The notes beneath the pieces were generated by a model. It did not search any database. It was not told the origin of the DNA and saw nothing but the letters and a program-made list of their open reading frames with translations. A stretch of 5,806 bases of DNA from Tepidimicrobium sp. (GTDB lineage Bacteria > Bacillota > Clostridia > Tissierellales > Tepidimicrobiaceae). A program made the translations under genes and the position numbers. Location: positions 1 through 5,806 of the forward strand of contig DUNJ01000174.1 in NCBI GenBank assembly GCA_012839395.1, read 5' to 3'. Positions 1 to 5,720 of this stretch are shown piece after piece (positions within the stretch are counted from its first letter, which is position 1; each line of letters begins with the position of its first letter).

Positions 1-122
1 AGTTAAATAGTAATTTTGAATATAAATATAAAACTAAAAATAAACTTCAAAGGATTAAAGCCTTAGATTACAAGATATATTTAGATATAGGATAATTAAA
101 AATATTAAACTGTATAATCCTA

Positions 123-602
123 TTAACTAAAAATGAGATCAAGTAATCACATATAATCCAGAGACATGTAAATATAACACTGGTAAGATTATTTCTAACT
201 ATAAATATGATGAAAATCTCTTAAATACCAAAAAGCATATGCGTCAAGTGAATCAGTGAATTATTGGCAAATGGAAATGTAGAAACGGTAGATGAAATAG
301 ACCAAGTAACTGATGAATACGATTTCTATTCAATTATGAAAGATGTAATTGCTAAGGCTTATGAATTTACAAAGGAAAAAAATACAAACCCTAGACTGGG
401 AAGAAGTATGGGTTCTACTCACATTAGAAGTTTTGCTGATGGTCTTAGATGAAGAGATAAAGGTATCTATGTATCCACAAGTGGTTTTAGTAGAGAAACA
501 AAATATGAAGCGGAAAGATCAAATGTACCAATGGATAAGTAGGATGTCAAAATTCTTGGGGAATATTTTTTTATTGAATACAGCAACAAACTAATGGTAT
601 AA
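123..602 (+). pseudogene. Remnant of an Mrr-type restriction endonuclease gene
   Basis: This is a decayed relative of the Mrr_cat (PD-(D/E)XK) restriction endonucleases that cut modified or foreign DNA. Frame 2 from 137 to 259 reads DQVITYNPE, then GKIISNYKYDENL and KHMRQV, which I recall as typical of the N-terminal domain of these proteins. The reading then moves to frame 0 (252-602): YDFYSIMKDVIAKAYEFTKEK, NPRLGRSMGSTHIRSFADGLR, a TGA at 450-452, RDKGIYVSTSGFSRETKYE and AERSNVPM, a TAG at 540-542, and a final TAA at 600-602. The closing part matches the family's GDKGLYVSTGGFTKEAKYEAERS-type C-terminus. The stretch that should carry the catalytic Asp and E-V-K residues, between EFTKEK and NPR/GSTHIRSF, is missing, so an internal deletion is inferred. 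A small fragment in another frame (NEIK, 132-143) may belong just upstream. The product cannot be functional. The family call comes from remembered motifs, not a search. Confidence 0.75.
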
Positions 603-603
603 T
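574..603 (+). promoter_or_regulatory. Sigma-A-type promoter for the coiled-coil repeat gene
   Basis: The -35 candidate is TTGAAT (574-579). An 18-base spacer separates it from a perfect -10 TATAAT (598-603), which is preceded by TG at 595-596 to give an extended -10. Transcription would start near 610, leaving a short leader before the GGAGGGGGAG ribosome binding site at 621-630. The promoter lies inside the last codons of the restriction pseudogene, and its -10 overlaps that gene's stop codon. Confidence 0.65.
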
Positions 604-634
604 AAAAATAGTTTATAAACGGAGGGGGAGCGGA

Positions 635-1204
635 ATGGGCAAGGATGTCTCTAATGAACAATTATTTGAATTAATGACAAAGATGTATAATGAATTAACT
701 GGTAGGATGGACAGCATGCACAGCGAATTGACTGGCAGGATGGACAGCATGCACAGCGAATTGACTGGCAGGATGGACAGTATGCACAGTGAATTGACTG
801 GCAGAATAGACAGTATGCAGGGTGAGTTGACTGGTAGGATGGACAGTATGGACAGTGAATTAACTGGTAGGATGGACAGCATGCACAGTGAATTGACTGG
901 TAGAATGGACAGTATGGACAATGAATTGACTGGTAGAATGGACAGTATGGACAATAAATTAACTAATAGGATGGACAGCATGCACAGCGAATTGACTGGT
1001 AGAATAGACAGTATGCAGGGTGAAATGCAGGGGATGCAAGATGAAATTAAAGAAATAAAAAACAGGGTAATTGTTATTGAACAAGAACATGGTAAAAAAC
1101 TAGATGCTTTATTTGATGGCTATAAACAAAACTCTGATAAATTAGATAGAATAGAGGAAGAAGTATCTAAACATGAGGAAATAATACTTAGAAGAATTAA
1201 ATAA
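635..1204 (+). CDS. Hendecad-repeat coiled-coil protein of unknown function
   Basis: This 189-residue protein has no function I recognise. The ATG at 635 follows a strong GGAGGGGGAG ribosome binding site (621-630). Residues 1-13 form a short N-terminal segment. Residues 14-134 are eleven successive 11-residue units with consensus MDSMHSELTGR; the first and last units are divergent. Hydrophobic residues fall at unit positions 1, 4 and 8, the pattern of a hendecad, right-handed coiled coil. Residues 135-189 are a non-repetitive charged helical tail containing IKNRVIVIEQEHGKKL, LFDGYKQNSDKLDRIEEEV and SKHEEIILRRIK. I recall similar tails in uncharacterised clostridial coiled-coil proteins. There is no signal peptide or membrane segment, so it is probably a cytoplasmic oligomer. 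The only cysteine-free, enzyme-like feature is absence of one: no catalytic motif is visible. It sits between two restriction-gene remnants, yet its frame, promoter and ribosome binding site are all intact, so it is probably expressed. Confidence 0.85.
   Translation: MGKDVSNEQLFELMTKMYNELTGRMDSMHSELTGRMDSMHSELTGRMDSMHSELTGRIDSMQGELTGRMDSMDSELTGRMDSMHSELTGRMDSMDNELTGRMDSMDNKLTNRMDSMHSELTGRIDSMQGEMQGMQDEIKEIKNRVIVIEQEHGKKLDALFDGYKQNSDKLDRIEEEVSKHEEIILRRIK
674..1036 (+). repeat. Tandem 33-bp coding repeat, about 11 units
   Basis: Nine clear units run from 707 to 1003, starting at 707, 740, 773, 806, 839, 872, 905, 938 and 971. Diverged edge units lie at 674-706 and 1004-1036. Units at 707 and 740 are identical at every base, and most others differ by a few bases. 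Variable positions lie mainly in the codons for HS/DS/DN/QG at unit positions 5-6, plus synonymous third bases. The unit length is a multiple of three, so gain or loss of copies changes coiled-coil length without breaking the frame. The repeat also creates a spurious open frame on the minus strand (about 613-981). Confidence 0.95.
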
Positions 1205-1339
1205 GTGAATTAAAAACAAAGTTTTAAAATCTATCAAAGATAGAAACTGGGAAGGATCTCACAACCCTAAATATGGAAAGATTTGACAAAAATCATGAAA
1301 TTTTTCAATTAATAAACTATAAAACCACAGATGCTATAA

Positions 1340-1588
1340 ATGAAATTATGGATAGCCGTTTACAATGAAGATATAACTACAACAATTCAGAGAGGGGTTT
1401 ATATAGTATATTTATTTTCACAGGATATGAATAGGGTATATCTAACCTTAAATCAAGGATGTATAAACCTAAAAAAGGAATTAGGTACAAAAGCAGATAA
1501 GGAAGCAATGATATCCACTCGGGAGTCCATAAGGAACATTTTAAGTAATTCAAGATTTAATACAGATAATGATTTAATGGCTTTATAA
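1340..1588 (+). pseudogene. Fragment of an McrB-type N-terminal domain (MrcB_N/DUF3578)
   Basis: An 82-residue open frame reads LWIAVYNEDITTTIQRGVYI, then VYLFSQDMNRVYLTLNQGC, KKELGTKADKEAM, and FNTDNDLMAL. The Trp-Ile-Ala-Val, Q-R-G-x-Y-I-V-Y-L-F and V-Y-L-T-L-N-Q-G series is what I know from the DUF3578/MrcB_N domain. That domain is found at the N-terminus of McrB-like GTPases of modification-dependent restriction systems and in related nucleases. The frame opens directly after a TAA (1337-1339), with no ribosome binding site and with the domain's start missing. It ends at a TAA before any GTPase (AAA+) or nuclease domain. It is therefore read as a relic rather than a gene. It could instead be a free-standing small protein, but the missing start signals argue against that. 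Confidence 0.6.
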
Positions 1589-2010
1589 CTAAACATGAAA
1601 AATAGTACAATGTTTTATAGAATTACCTCAAATTGCCTTAAATTTCGCCTTGGACAATTATAAAAGTCCGTCTTGAGATTATCAAAGGTAAAATGAACGT
1701 GCTAACGCACGGCCTTGACAAACTTAAGGACATATATTTGAAAAATATTTAGGCAAAATAATGAAGAGTTGTATAATTGGGTACATTATGAGGATTCAGA
1801 ATTGGAATCACCAAATTTGAATAATATGGAAACATTAAAGAATCTATAGGCAAAGCCAAGGGGGTAGACTTAGATTGGTAGATCTTAGAAGTGAAGAAAT
1901 TTAGATTAGTGCTTTAGATTAGTACTACTGATAGGCCCTTATTTTTTACTGCACACGTTATCATTTTATATCTATTTCAAGCTAACAATTTCAACGTATT
2001 TATAGATTAT
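1589..2010. other. Gene-free degenerate sequence between the island and tRNA-Leu
   Basis: No open frame with a start, ribosome binding site and recognisable product was seen on either strand. Short open pieces remain, such as a plus-strand frame at 1742-1849 reading NNEELYNWVHYEDSELESP. These may be decayed coding sequence continuing from the McrB-like fragment, but I cannot assign them. A 5-bp hairpin (CGTGC/GCACG, 1698-1711) has no U-tract. A T-run at 1941-1947 has no convincing stem before it, so no terminator is called. Confidence 0.6.
1900..1925. repeat. Tandem 13-bp direct repeat
   Basis: TTTAGATTAGTGC (1900-1912) is followed directly by TTTAGATTAGTAC (1913-1925), differing at one base. 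It lies in noncoding sequence between the decayed island and tRNA-Leu. It probably arose by replication slippage; no function is evident. Confidence 0.8.
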
Positions 2011-2099
2011 TGGTGCCGAAGGCGGGAGTCGAACCCGCACGAGGTTTAACCCTCACTGGATTTTGAGTCCAGCGCGTCTGCCAATTCCACCACTTCGGC
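2011..2099 (-). tRNA. tRNA-Leu, anticodon CAA
   Basis: This is a complete class II tRNA. The acceptor stem pairs GCCGAAG (2093-2099) with CTTCGGC (2015-2021) over all seven bases, followed by A and an encoded CCA (2011-2013). The D-arm contains AATTGGCAGA. The anticodon stem CTGGA/TCCAG (2056-2072) encloses the loop CTCAAAA with anticodon CAA at 2063-2065, which reads the leucine codon UUG. A long variable arm (GAGG/CCTC) and a T-arm GCGGG-TTCGACT-CCCGC follow. The long variable arm and the anticodon together identify it as leucine-specific. It lies downstream of ribH on the same strand. Confidence 0.97.
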
Positions 2100-2119
2100 A
2101 TCTCCTATTCATGGAGAAT

Positions 2120-2148
2120 ATAATACCATATAATACTGAAATAATCAA
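2120..2148 (-). promoter_or_regulatory. Sigma-A-type promoter for tRNA-Leu
   Basis: On the minus strand, TTGATT (2143-2148) is followed by a 17-base spacer and TATTAT (2120-2125), which matches five of six -10 consensus bases. The tRNA begins about 20 bases past the -10, leaving a short leader for RNase P to remove. The leader holds a small inverted repeat (TCTCC/GGAGA). The tRNA can therefore be transcribed independently of the rib operon. Confidence 0.55.
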
Positions 2149-2150
2149 GC

Positions 2151-2178
2151 AAAATTCAATTTTTTATATAAAATTTGA
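2151..2178 (-). terminator. Weak candidate terminator after ribH
   Basis: Fourteen bases past the ribH stop, the minus strand can form an AT-only-type hairpin (TCAAATTTT with AAAATTGA and one mismatch, 2156-2178), followed by ATTTTGC. It has almost no GC pairs and a short U-run, so it would be weak at best. It is the only terminator-like structure between ribH and the tRNA. Confidence 0.25.
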
Positions 2179-2191
2179 CTTTCACTTAGAT

Positions 2192-2656
2192 TTAGCCGAT
2201 GCTTTTTAATAGGTTGGCCATTTCGATTGCGGTAATTGCTGCTTCATAGCCCTTATTACCGTTTTTGGTTCCAGCCCTTTCAATGGCCTGTTCTATATTA
2301 TTGGTGGTAAGTATCCCAAATATAATGGGTACCTCCGTATCTAGCGAGGCATTAGCTATACCCTTAGAAACCTCATTGGCCACATAATCAAAATGAGGGG
2401 TAGCTCCCCTTATCACCGCTCCAAGGCATATTATCGCATCGTATTTACCGGTTTTTGCTAGTTTCTTAGCAGTTAAAGGAATTTCGAAGGCGCCGGGAAC
2501 CCAAGCAATTTCTATATCTTTCTCTTGGCTTCCATGGCGCTTCAATCCATCCACAGCACCCGATAACAATTTACTCCCTATAAACTCATTAAACCTTCCA
2601 ATTACTATAGCAAATTTTAAATCCTTAGATATTAGCATTCCTTCATAAGTTTTCAT
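2192..2656 (-). CDS. ribH: 6,7-dimethyl-8-ribityllumazine synthase (riboflavin synthase beta chain)
   Basis: RibH condenses 5-amino-6-ribitylamino-uracil with 3,4-dihydroxy-2-butanone 4-phosphate (a RibBA product) to give 6,7-dimethyl-8-ribityllumazine, the substrate of RibE. The 154-residue length is normal for the family. Visible motifs are RFNEFI (21-26), WVPGAFEIP (52-60), GAVIRGATPHFDYVANEV (79-96) and GILTTNNIEQAIERAG (114-129). His88, Phe113 and Arg127 fall at the same numbers as the active-site residues known in the Bacillus subtilis enzyme. The ATG at 2656 is preceded by AGGGGAG (2666-2672) at good spacing, and that site overlaps the ribBA stop codon. It is the last gene of the operon, 14 bases after ribBA. 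The family usually forms a 60-subunit capsid or pentamers in the cytoplasm; the oligomer used here cannot be told from sequence. Confidence 0.98.
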   Translation of the reverse strand: MKTYEGMLISKDLKFAIVIGRFNEFIGSKLLSGAVDGLKRHGSQEKDIEIAWVPGAFEIPLTAKKLAKTGKYDAIICLGAVIRGATPHFDYVANEVSKGIANASLDTEVPIIFGILTTNNIEQAIERAGTKNGNKGYEAAITAIEMANLLKSIG

Positions 2657-2670
2657 ATCATCAATCTCCC

Positions 2671-3873
2671 CTATTTAATATTTAGCATATGGCCCATCTT
2701 ATTTTTCTTGGTTTTTAAATAGAAGTAGTCTTTTTCATTTGGAGTAATCTCTATGGGTATCCTCCTAACCACTTCTAATCCATACCCTGACAACCCATGG
2801 ATTTTCTTTGGATTGTTGGTCATAAGCTCTATCTTCCTAACCCCTAAATCTGCAAGTATCTGTGCACCTATACCATAATCCCTCAAATCATCCGGGTATC
2901 CCAGGGCTAAATTGGCCTCTACCGTATCCATGCCCTTCTCCTGCAGTTCATAGGCCTTAAGCTTATCTATCAACCCAATTCCTCTACCCTCTTGTCTCAT
3001 ATAGAGGACTATTCCCTTGCCCTTTTCCTCTATCCTCCTCATGGCCTCGCTAAGCTGATCGCCACAATCGCATCTTTGGGAGTGAAATACATCTCCTGTC
3101 AAACATTCAGAATGAACCCTCACAAGGGTTGGCTCATTCCCATCTATTTTTCCTTTAACCAACGCCACATGATGCTCCCCGTTTATATTATTTAAATATC
3201 CCACTATTTTAAAATCACCATAATCGGTAGGTAGGCTGGTTTCTGCCACTCTAGTTATTAAAACCTCGTTCCTCCTTCTGTAGGCTATAAGGTCGGCAAT
3301 AGTTATTATCTTTATACCATGTTTTTTTGCAAACTTCATAAGTTGCGGGGTTCTGGCCATAGTTCCATCATCATCAATTATTTCGCAAATCACCCCTGCA
3401 GGATATAGCCCTGCCAACCTTGCTAAATCTATTGCAGCTTCGGTATGACCCGCTCGCTTCAACACCCCACCTTTTTGGCCCTTCAAAGGGAATATATGTC
3501 CCGGACGCTTAAAATCATCTCCGTTCACCCTTGGATCCAACACCTTTTTTATAGTCAAAGCCCTTTCCACGGCTGAAATTCCAGTTGTCGTATCCTTATA
3601 ATCTATAGATACGGCGAAAGCGGTTCCATACTTGTCCGTATTCACATCCACCATCTGCTCAATATTTAATTCCTGTAGCCTTTCCTCCACTATGGGCATG
3701 CAGACCAAACCCCTGGCATATTTGATCATGAAATTCACTTTTTCATCGGTGATCTTTTCAGCTGCTATCACCAAATCCCCTTCGTTTTCCCTATCTGCAT
3801 CATCCACCACTATGACGAACTTGCCATCCCTTATATCTTGGATAGCTTCCTTTATGGTATTGAATTTTGCCAC
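2671..3873 (-). CDS. ribBA: Bifunctional 3,4-dihydroxy-2-butanone-4-phosphate synthase / GTP cyclohydrolase II
   Basis: This fused enzyme supplies both precursors of riboflavin. The N-terminal domain (about 1-200) makes 3,4-dihydroxy-2-butanone 4-phosphate from ribulose 5-phosphate. The C-terminal domain (about 205-400) opens GTP to the diaminopyrimidine used by RibD. The first domain shows DDADRENEGDL (24-34), PGHIFPL (124-130), RAGHTEAA (140-147) and the late Glu164 in ICEI. The second shows HSECLTGDVFHSQRCDCGDQ (254-273), with zinc ligands Cys257, Cys268 and Cys270, then RQEGRGIGL (293-301), DLRDYGIGAQIL (329-340) and TNNPKK (352-357). All key motifs of both halves are intact, and 400 residues is normal (about 398 in B. 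subtilis). The start is GTG at 3873, supported by AGGAGG at 3880-3885. An overlapping ATG two bases upstream is out of frame. The gene lies 10 bases after the ribE stop and 14 before ribH. Confidence 0.98.
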   Translation of the reverse strand: MAKFNTIKEAIQDIRDGKFVIVVDDADRENEGDLVIAAEKITDEKVNFMIKYARGLVCMPIVEERLQELNIEQMVDVNTDKYGTAFAVSIDYKDTTTGISAVERALTIKKVLDPRVNGDDFKRPGHIFPLKGQKGGVLKRAGHTEAAIDLARLAGLYPAGVICEIIDDDGTMARTPQLMKFAKKHGIKIITIADLIAYRRRNEVLITRVAETSLPTDYGDFKIVGYLNNINGEHHVALVKGKIDGNEPTLVRVHSECLTGDVFHSQRCDCGDQLSEAMRRIEEKGKGIVLYMRQEGRGIGLIDKLKAYELQEKGMDTVEANLALGYPDDLRDYGIGAQILADLGVRKIELMTNNPKKIHGLSGYGLEVVRRIPIEITPNEKDYFYLKTKKNKMGHMLNIK

Positions 3874-3879
3874 ATTATC

Positions 3880-3885
3880 CCTCCT
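3880..3885 (-). promoter_or_regulatory. Ribosome binding site fixing the GTG start of ribBA
   Basis: A perfect AGGAGG (minus strand) overlaps the TAG stop of ribE (3884-3886) and sits six bases before GTG at 3871-3873. An ATG at 3873-3875 overlaps this GTG in another frame but reaches TAA after seven codons. GTG is therefore the productive start. The overlap of stop and binding site suggests translational coupling of ribE and ribBA. Confidence 0.85.
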
Positions 3886-4531
3886 AGATAAAGCCGTTTT
3901 CCTTCAAAAAATCTATATCAACAGTAGTTTTTTCCCCGATATTTACACCCTGCAAAAATCTTTCTATATATTTGGCCACCATATCACACTCTATATTGAC
4001 TATATCGCCGATGGTCTTTTGGGTTAATGTGGTAGCCACTTGAGTATGGGGGATTATCGTGACTTTAAACATGGTATTATCTACATAGCTTACAGTAAGG
4101 CTTATTCCATCTATAGCCACAGAACCCTTGTATATTATATATTTCAATATATCCTGGGGGGCAGCAATGCTTACCCAGATGGAATCCCCTTCGTATCTAA
4201 AATCTTCTATACTACCTACACCATCTATATGCCCAGACACCATATGGCCACCAAATCTACCCCCTGCCCTCATAGCTCTTTCTAAATTGACCGGAGCATC
4301 TTTTTTCAATGATCCTAAGTTGGTTATCCTCATAGTTTCGGCCATTATATCCGCCTTAAAGGAATCCCAAGTGAAATCCTTGGCAGTAAGACATACGCCA
4401 TTTACTGATATACTATCTCCAGTGGATATATCCTCTAGCACCTTTTTACATCCAATGGATATGGTCCATATACCACTGCTCTCCTCCAAATCTAAAACCC
4501 TTCCTATTTCCTCTACGATGCCTGTAAACAT
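3884..4531 (-). CDS. ribE: Riboflavin synthase, alpha chain
   Basis: Riboflavin synthase dismutates two molecules of 6,7-dimethyl-8-ribityllumazine into riboflavin and the RibH substrate 5-amino-6-ribitylaminouracil. The protein has the classic pair of lumazine-binding beta-barrels. The N-terminal barrel (about 1-95) starts MFTGIVEE and contains SVNGVCLT (42-49) and AETMR (64-68). The C-terminal barrel (about 96-195) contains GGHMVSGHIDG (94-104), AIDGISLT (139-146), PHT (161-163) and NIECD (179-183). The repeated N/D-G-x-x-L-T motif marks the internal duplication. At 215 residues it is full length, with a C-terminal helix (KYIERFL, from 187) of the type that mediates trimer formation in this family. 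The ATG at 4531 lies four bases after the ribD TGA. Its ribosome binding site (AGGATGTGA) lies within the end of ribD, which suggests coupled translation. The symbol follows B. subtilis usage; the same gene is called ribC in Escherichia coli. Confidence 0.98.
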   Translation of the reverse strand: MFTGIVEEIGRVLDLEESSGIWTISIGCKKVLEDISTGDSISVNGVCLTAKDFTWDSFKADIMAETMRITNLGSLKKDAPVNLERAMRAGGRFGGHMVSGHIDGVGSIEDFRYEGDSIWVSIAAPQDILKYIIYKGSVAIDGISLTVSYVDNTMFKVTIIPHTQVATTLTQKTIGDIVNIECDMVAKYIERFLQGVNIGEKTTVDIDFLKENGFI

Positions 4532-4535
4532 TTGA

Positions 4536-5633
4536 TCACATCCTGTTTATATATCCTTCGATCATAATATCTTCACCTATATTCATAAATTTTACCCTTT
4601 GCAACTTTACAACATCCCCTATTAGGGGCATGCCCTTTCCCTCCACTGGAGTCTTTGCCTTCCTTCCTCCAATTATCTTGGGGGCGATAAAGAAAACCAC
4701 CTTATCCACCAAGTTCTCATCTAGGAAGCTAAAATTCACCTCCCCTCCCCCTTCTATCAGCACGCTATCGATCCCATTTTTCCCTAAGTTTACCATAAGG
4801 GATTGCAAGTCCACCTTGCCGTCTTTGGAGGGTACCATCATGACTTCTGCACCTTTTTTATAAAAGGCCTCTATATTCTCCCGCGGAGCAGAATTTGTTA
4901 CTACAATGATGGTATTGGCAGGATTCTTATTCAATACCCTGGATTCTAATGGGGTTCTTCCATGGCTATCCAATATAATCCTGATAGGATCCTTGGTCTT
5001 TTGATCCTTCAACCTAGTATTGAGCATTGGATCATCCATTATTATGGTATTGACTCCTACCAATATACCTGATACACCCTGTCTTAGTACATGGGCATAC
5101 CTTCTAGCCTCTATTCCAGTTATCCATTTAGAATCCCCAGTATGGGTGGCTATCTTACCATCCAAGCTCATACCGGCCTTCATTATGGTGAAGGGGATCC
5201 TCTTGGTTATATATTTTAAAAATATTTCGTTTAACTTCTCCGCCTCTTTTCGTAATATTCCAACCTCCACCTGTAAACCTTTATCCTTCAATATCTTTAT
5301 TCCACTTCCCGATACTAGCTTATTAGGATCCTCCATAGCTATTACAACCCTGCTAATCCCACTATTTGCTATTTTTAAAGCACAGGGGGGAGTCTTTCCA
5401 TGATGGGAACATGGTTCTAGGGTCACATACATTGTGGCACCTTCCACATCTTCTATGGCATTATTCAATGCATTTATTTCAGCATGGTCTGCACCATAAG
5501 ACTCATGATAACCCTCCCCTATAATCCTTTCATCTCTCACTATAATAGCTCCCACCATAGGGTTGGGATTGACAAAACCAGCTCCCCTTTTAGCAAGTTC
5601 CAAGGCAATTCTCATAAAGTATTGATCGTTCAT
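4536..5633 (-). CDS. ribD: Bifunctional riboflavin biosynthesis pyrimidine deaminase / reductase
   Basis: RibD deaminates the pyrimidine released by GTP cyclohydrolase II and then reduces its ribosyl side chain with NADPH. The N-terminal cytidine-deaminase-fold domain (about 1-145) carries NPNPMVGA (22-29), the HAE motif (His50, Ala51, catalytic Glu52) and EPCSHHGKTPPC (73-84). Its zinc ligands are His50, Cys75 and Cys84. The C-terminal dihydrofolate-reductase-like domain (about 146-365) carries KAGMSLDGKIA (152-162), DDPMLNTR (200-207), IEGGGEVN (293-300) and APKIIGG (317-323). At 365 residues both domains are complete. The ATG at 5633 follows GGAGGG at the usual spacing. It is the first gene of the operon, directly behind the FMN riboswitch leader, so its expression should fall when FMN is plentiful. 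It ends four bases before ribE. Confidence 0.98.
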   Translation of the reverse strand: MNDQYFMRIALELAKRGAGFVNPNPMVGAIIVRDERIIGEGYHESYGADHAEINALNNAIEDVEGATMYVTLEPCSHHGKTPPCALKIANSGISRVVIAMEDPNKLVSGSGIKILKDKGLQVEVGILRKEAEKLNEIFLKYITKRIPFTIMKAGMSLDGKIATHTGDSKWITGIEARRYAHVLRQGVSGILVGVNTIIMDDPMLNTRLKDQKTKDPIRIILDSHGRTPLESRVLNKNPANTIIVVTNSAPRENIEAFYKKGAEVMMVPSKDGKVDLQSLMVNLGKNGIDSVLIEGGGEVNFSFLDENLVDKVVFFIAPKIIGGRKAKTPVEGKGMPLIGDVVKLQRVKFMNIGEDIMIEGYINRM

Positions 5634-5648
5634 ATTCTCCCTCCAATA

Positions 5649-5678
5649 GGAAAAGCCCCGAGATCAATCTCAGGGCTT
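5649..5678 (-). terminator. Riboswitch expression-platform terminator hairpin
   Basis: On the minus strand AAGCCCTGAGA and TCTCGGGGCTT form an 11-bp stem with one G-U pair and a TTGA loop (5653-5678). A run of four T bases overlaps its end, followed by CCTATT. It lies between the FMN aptamer and the ribD ribosome binding site (5640-5645), as expected for a terminator that stops transcription when FMN is bound. The U-run is short and interrupted by CC, so termination may be partial. No convincing antiterminator partner was found within the window; it may involve aptamer bases beyond the edge. Confidence 0.8.
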
Positions 5679-5720
5679 CTTGTAGTGAAGATAGATATAC
5701 CTTTTTATAGCGATTTAAAA

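Noticed and set aside
349..594. Plus-strand 81-codon open frame
   Set aside because: It is an out-of-frame shadow. The family motifs (DKGIYVSTSGF, KYEAERS) are in the other frame at the same bases.
613..981. Minus-strand open frame of 122 codons with repeated ILPVNSL units
   Set aside because: It is the antisense image of the 33-bp repeats, with the same periodicity, no independent ribosome binding site and no recognisable family.
707..1003. Regular repeats considered as a CRISPR array
   Set aside because: The 33-bp units are contiguous with no spacers, and they are translated in one open frame as 11-residue coiled-coil repeats.
1230..1244. Hairpin TCTATC-AAA-GATAGA after the repeat gene, considered as its terminator
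   Set aside because: It is a six-bp AT-rich stem with no following U-tract, so it does not look like an intrinsic terminator.
1273..1368. Plus-strand 31-codon open frame reading MERFDKNHEIFQLIN and onwards
   Set aside because: It has no ribosome binding site, is very short, overlaps the McrB-like fragment and matches no family I know. It could be a coding remnant, but that cannot be supported.
1742..1849. Short open stretch reading NNEELYNWVHYEDSELESP and onwards
   Set aside because: It has no start codon context and no recognised family. It is mentioned only as possible decayed coding sequence.
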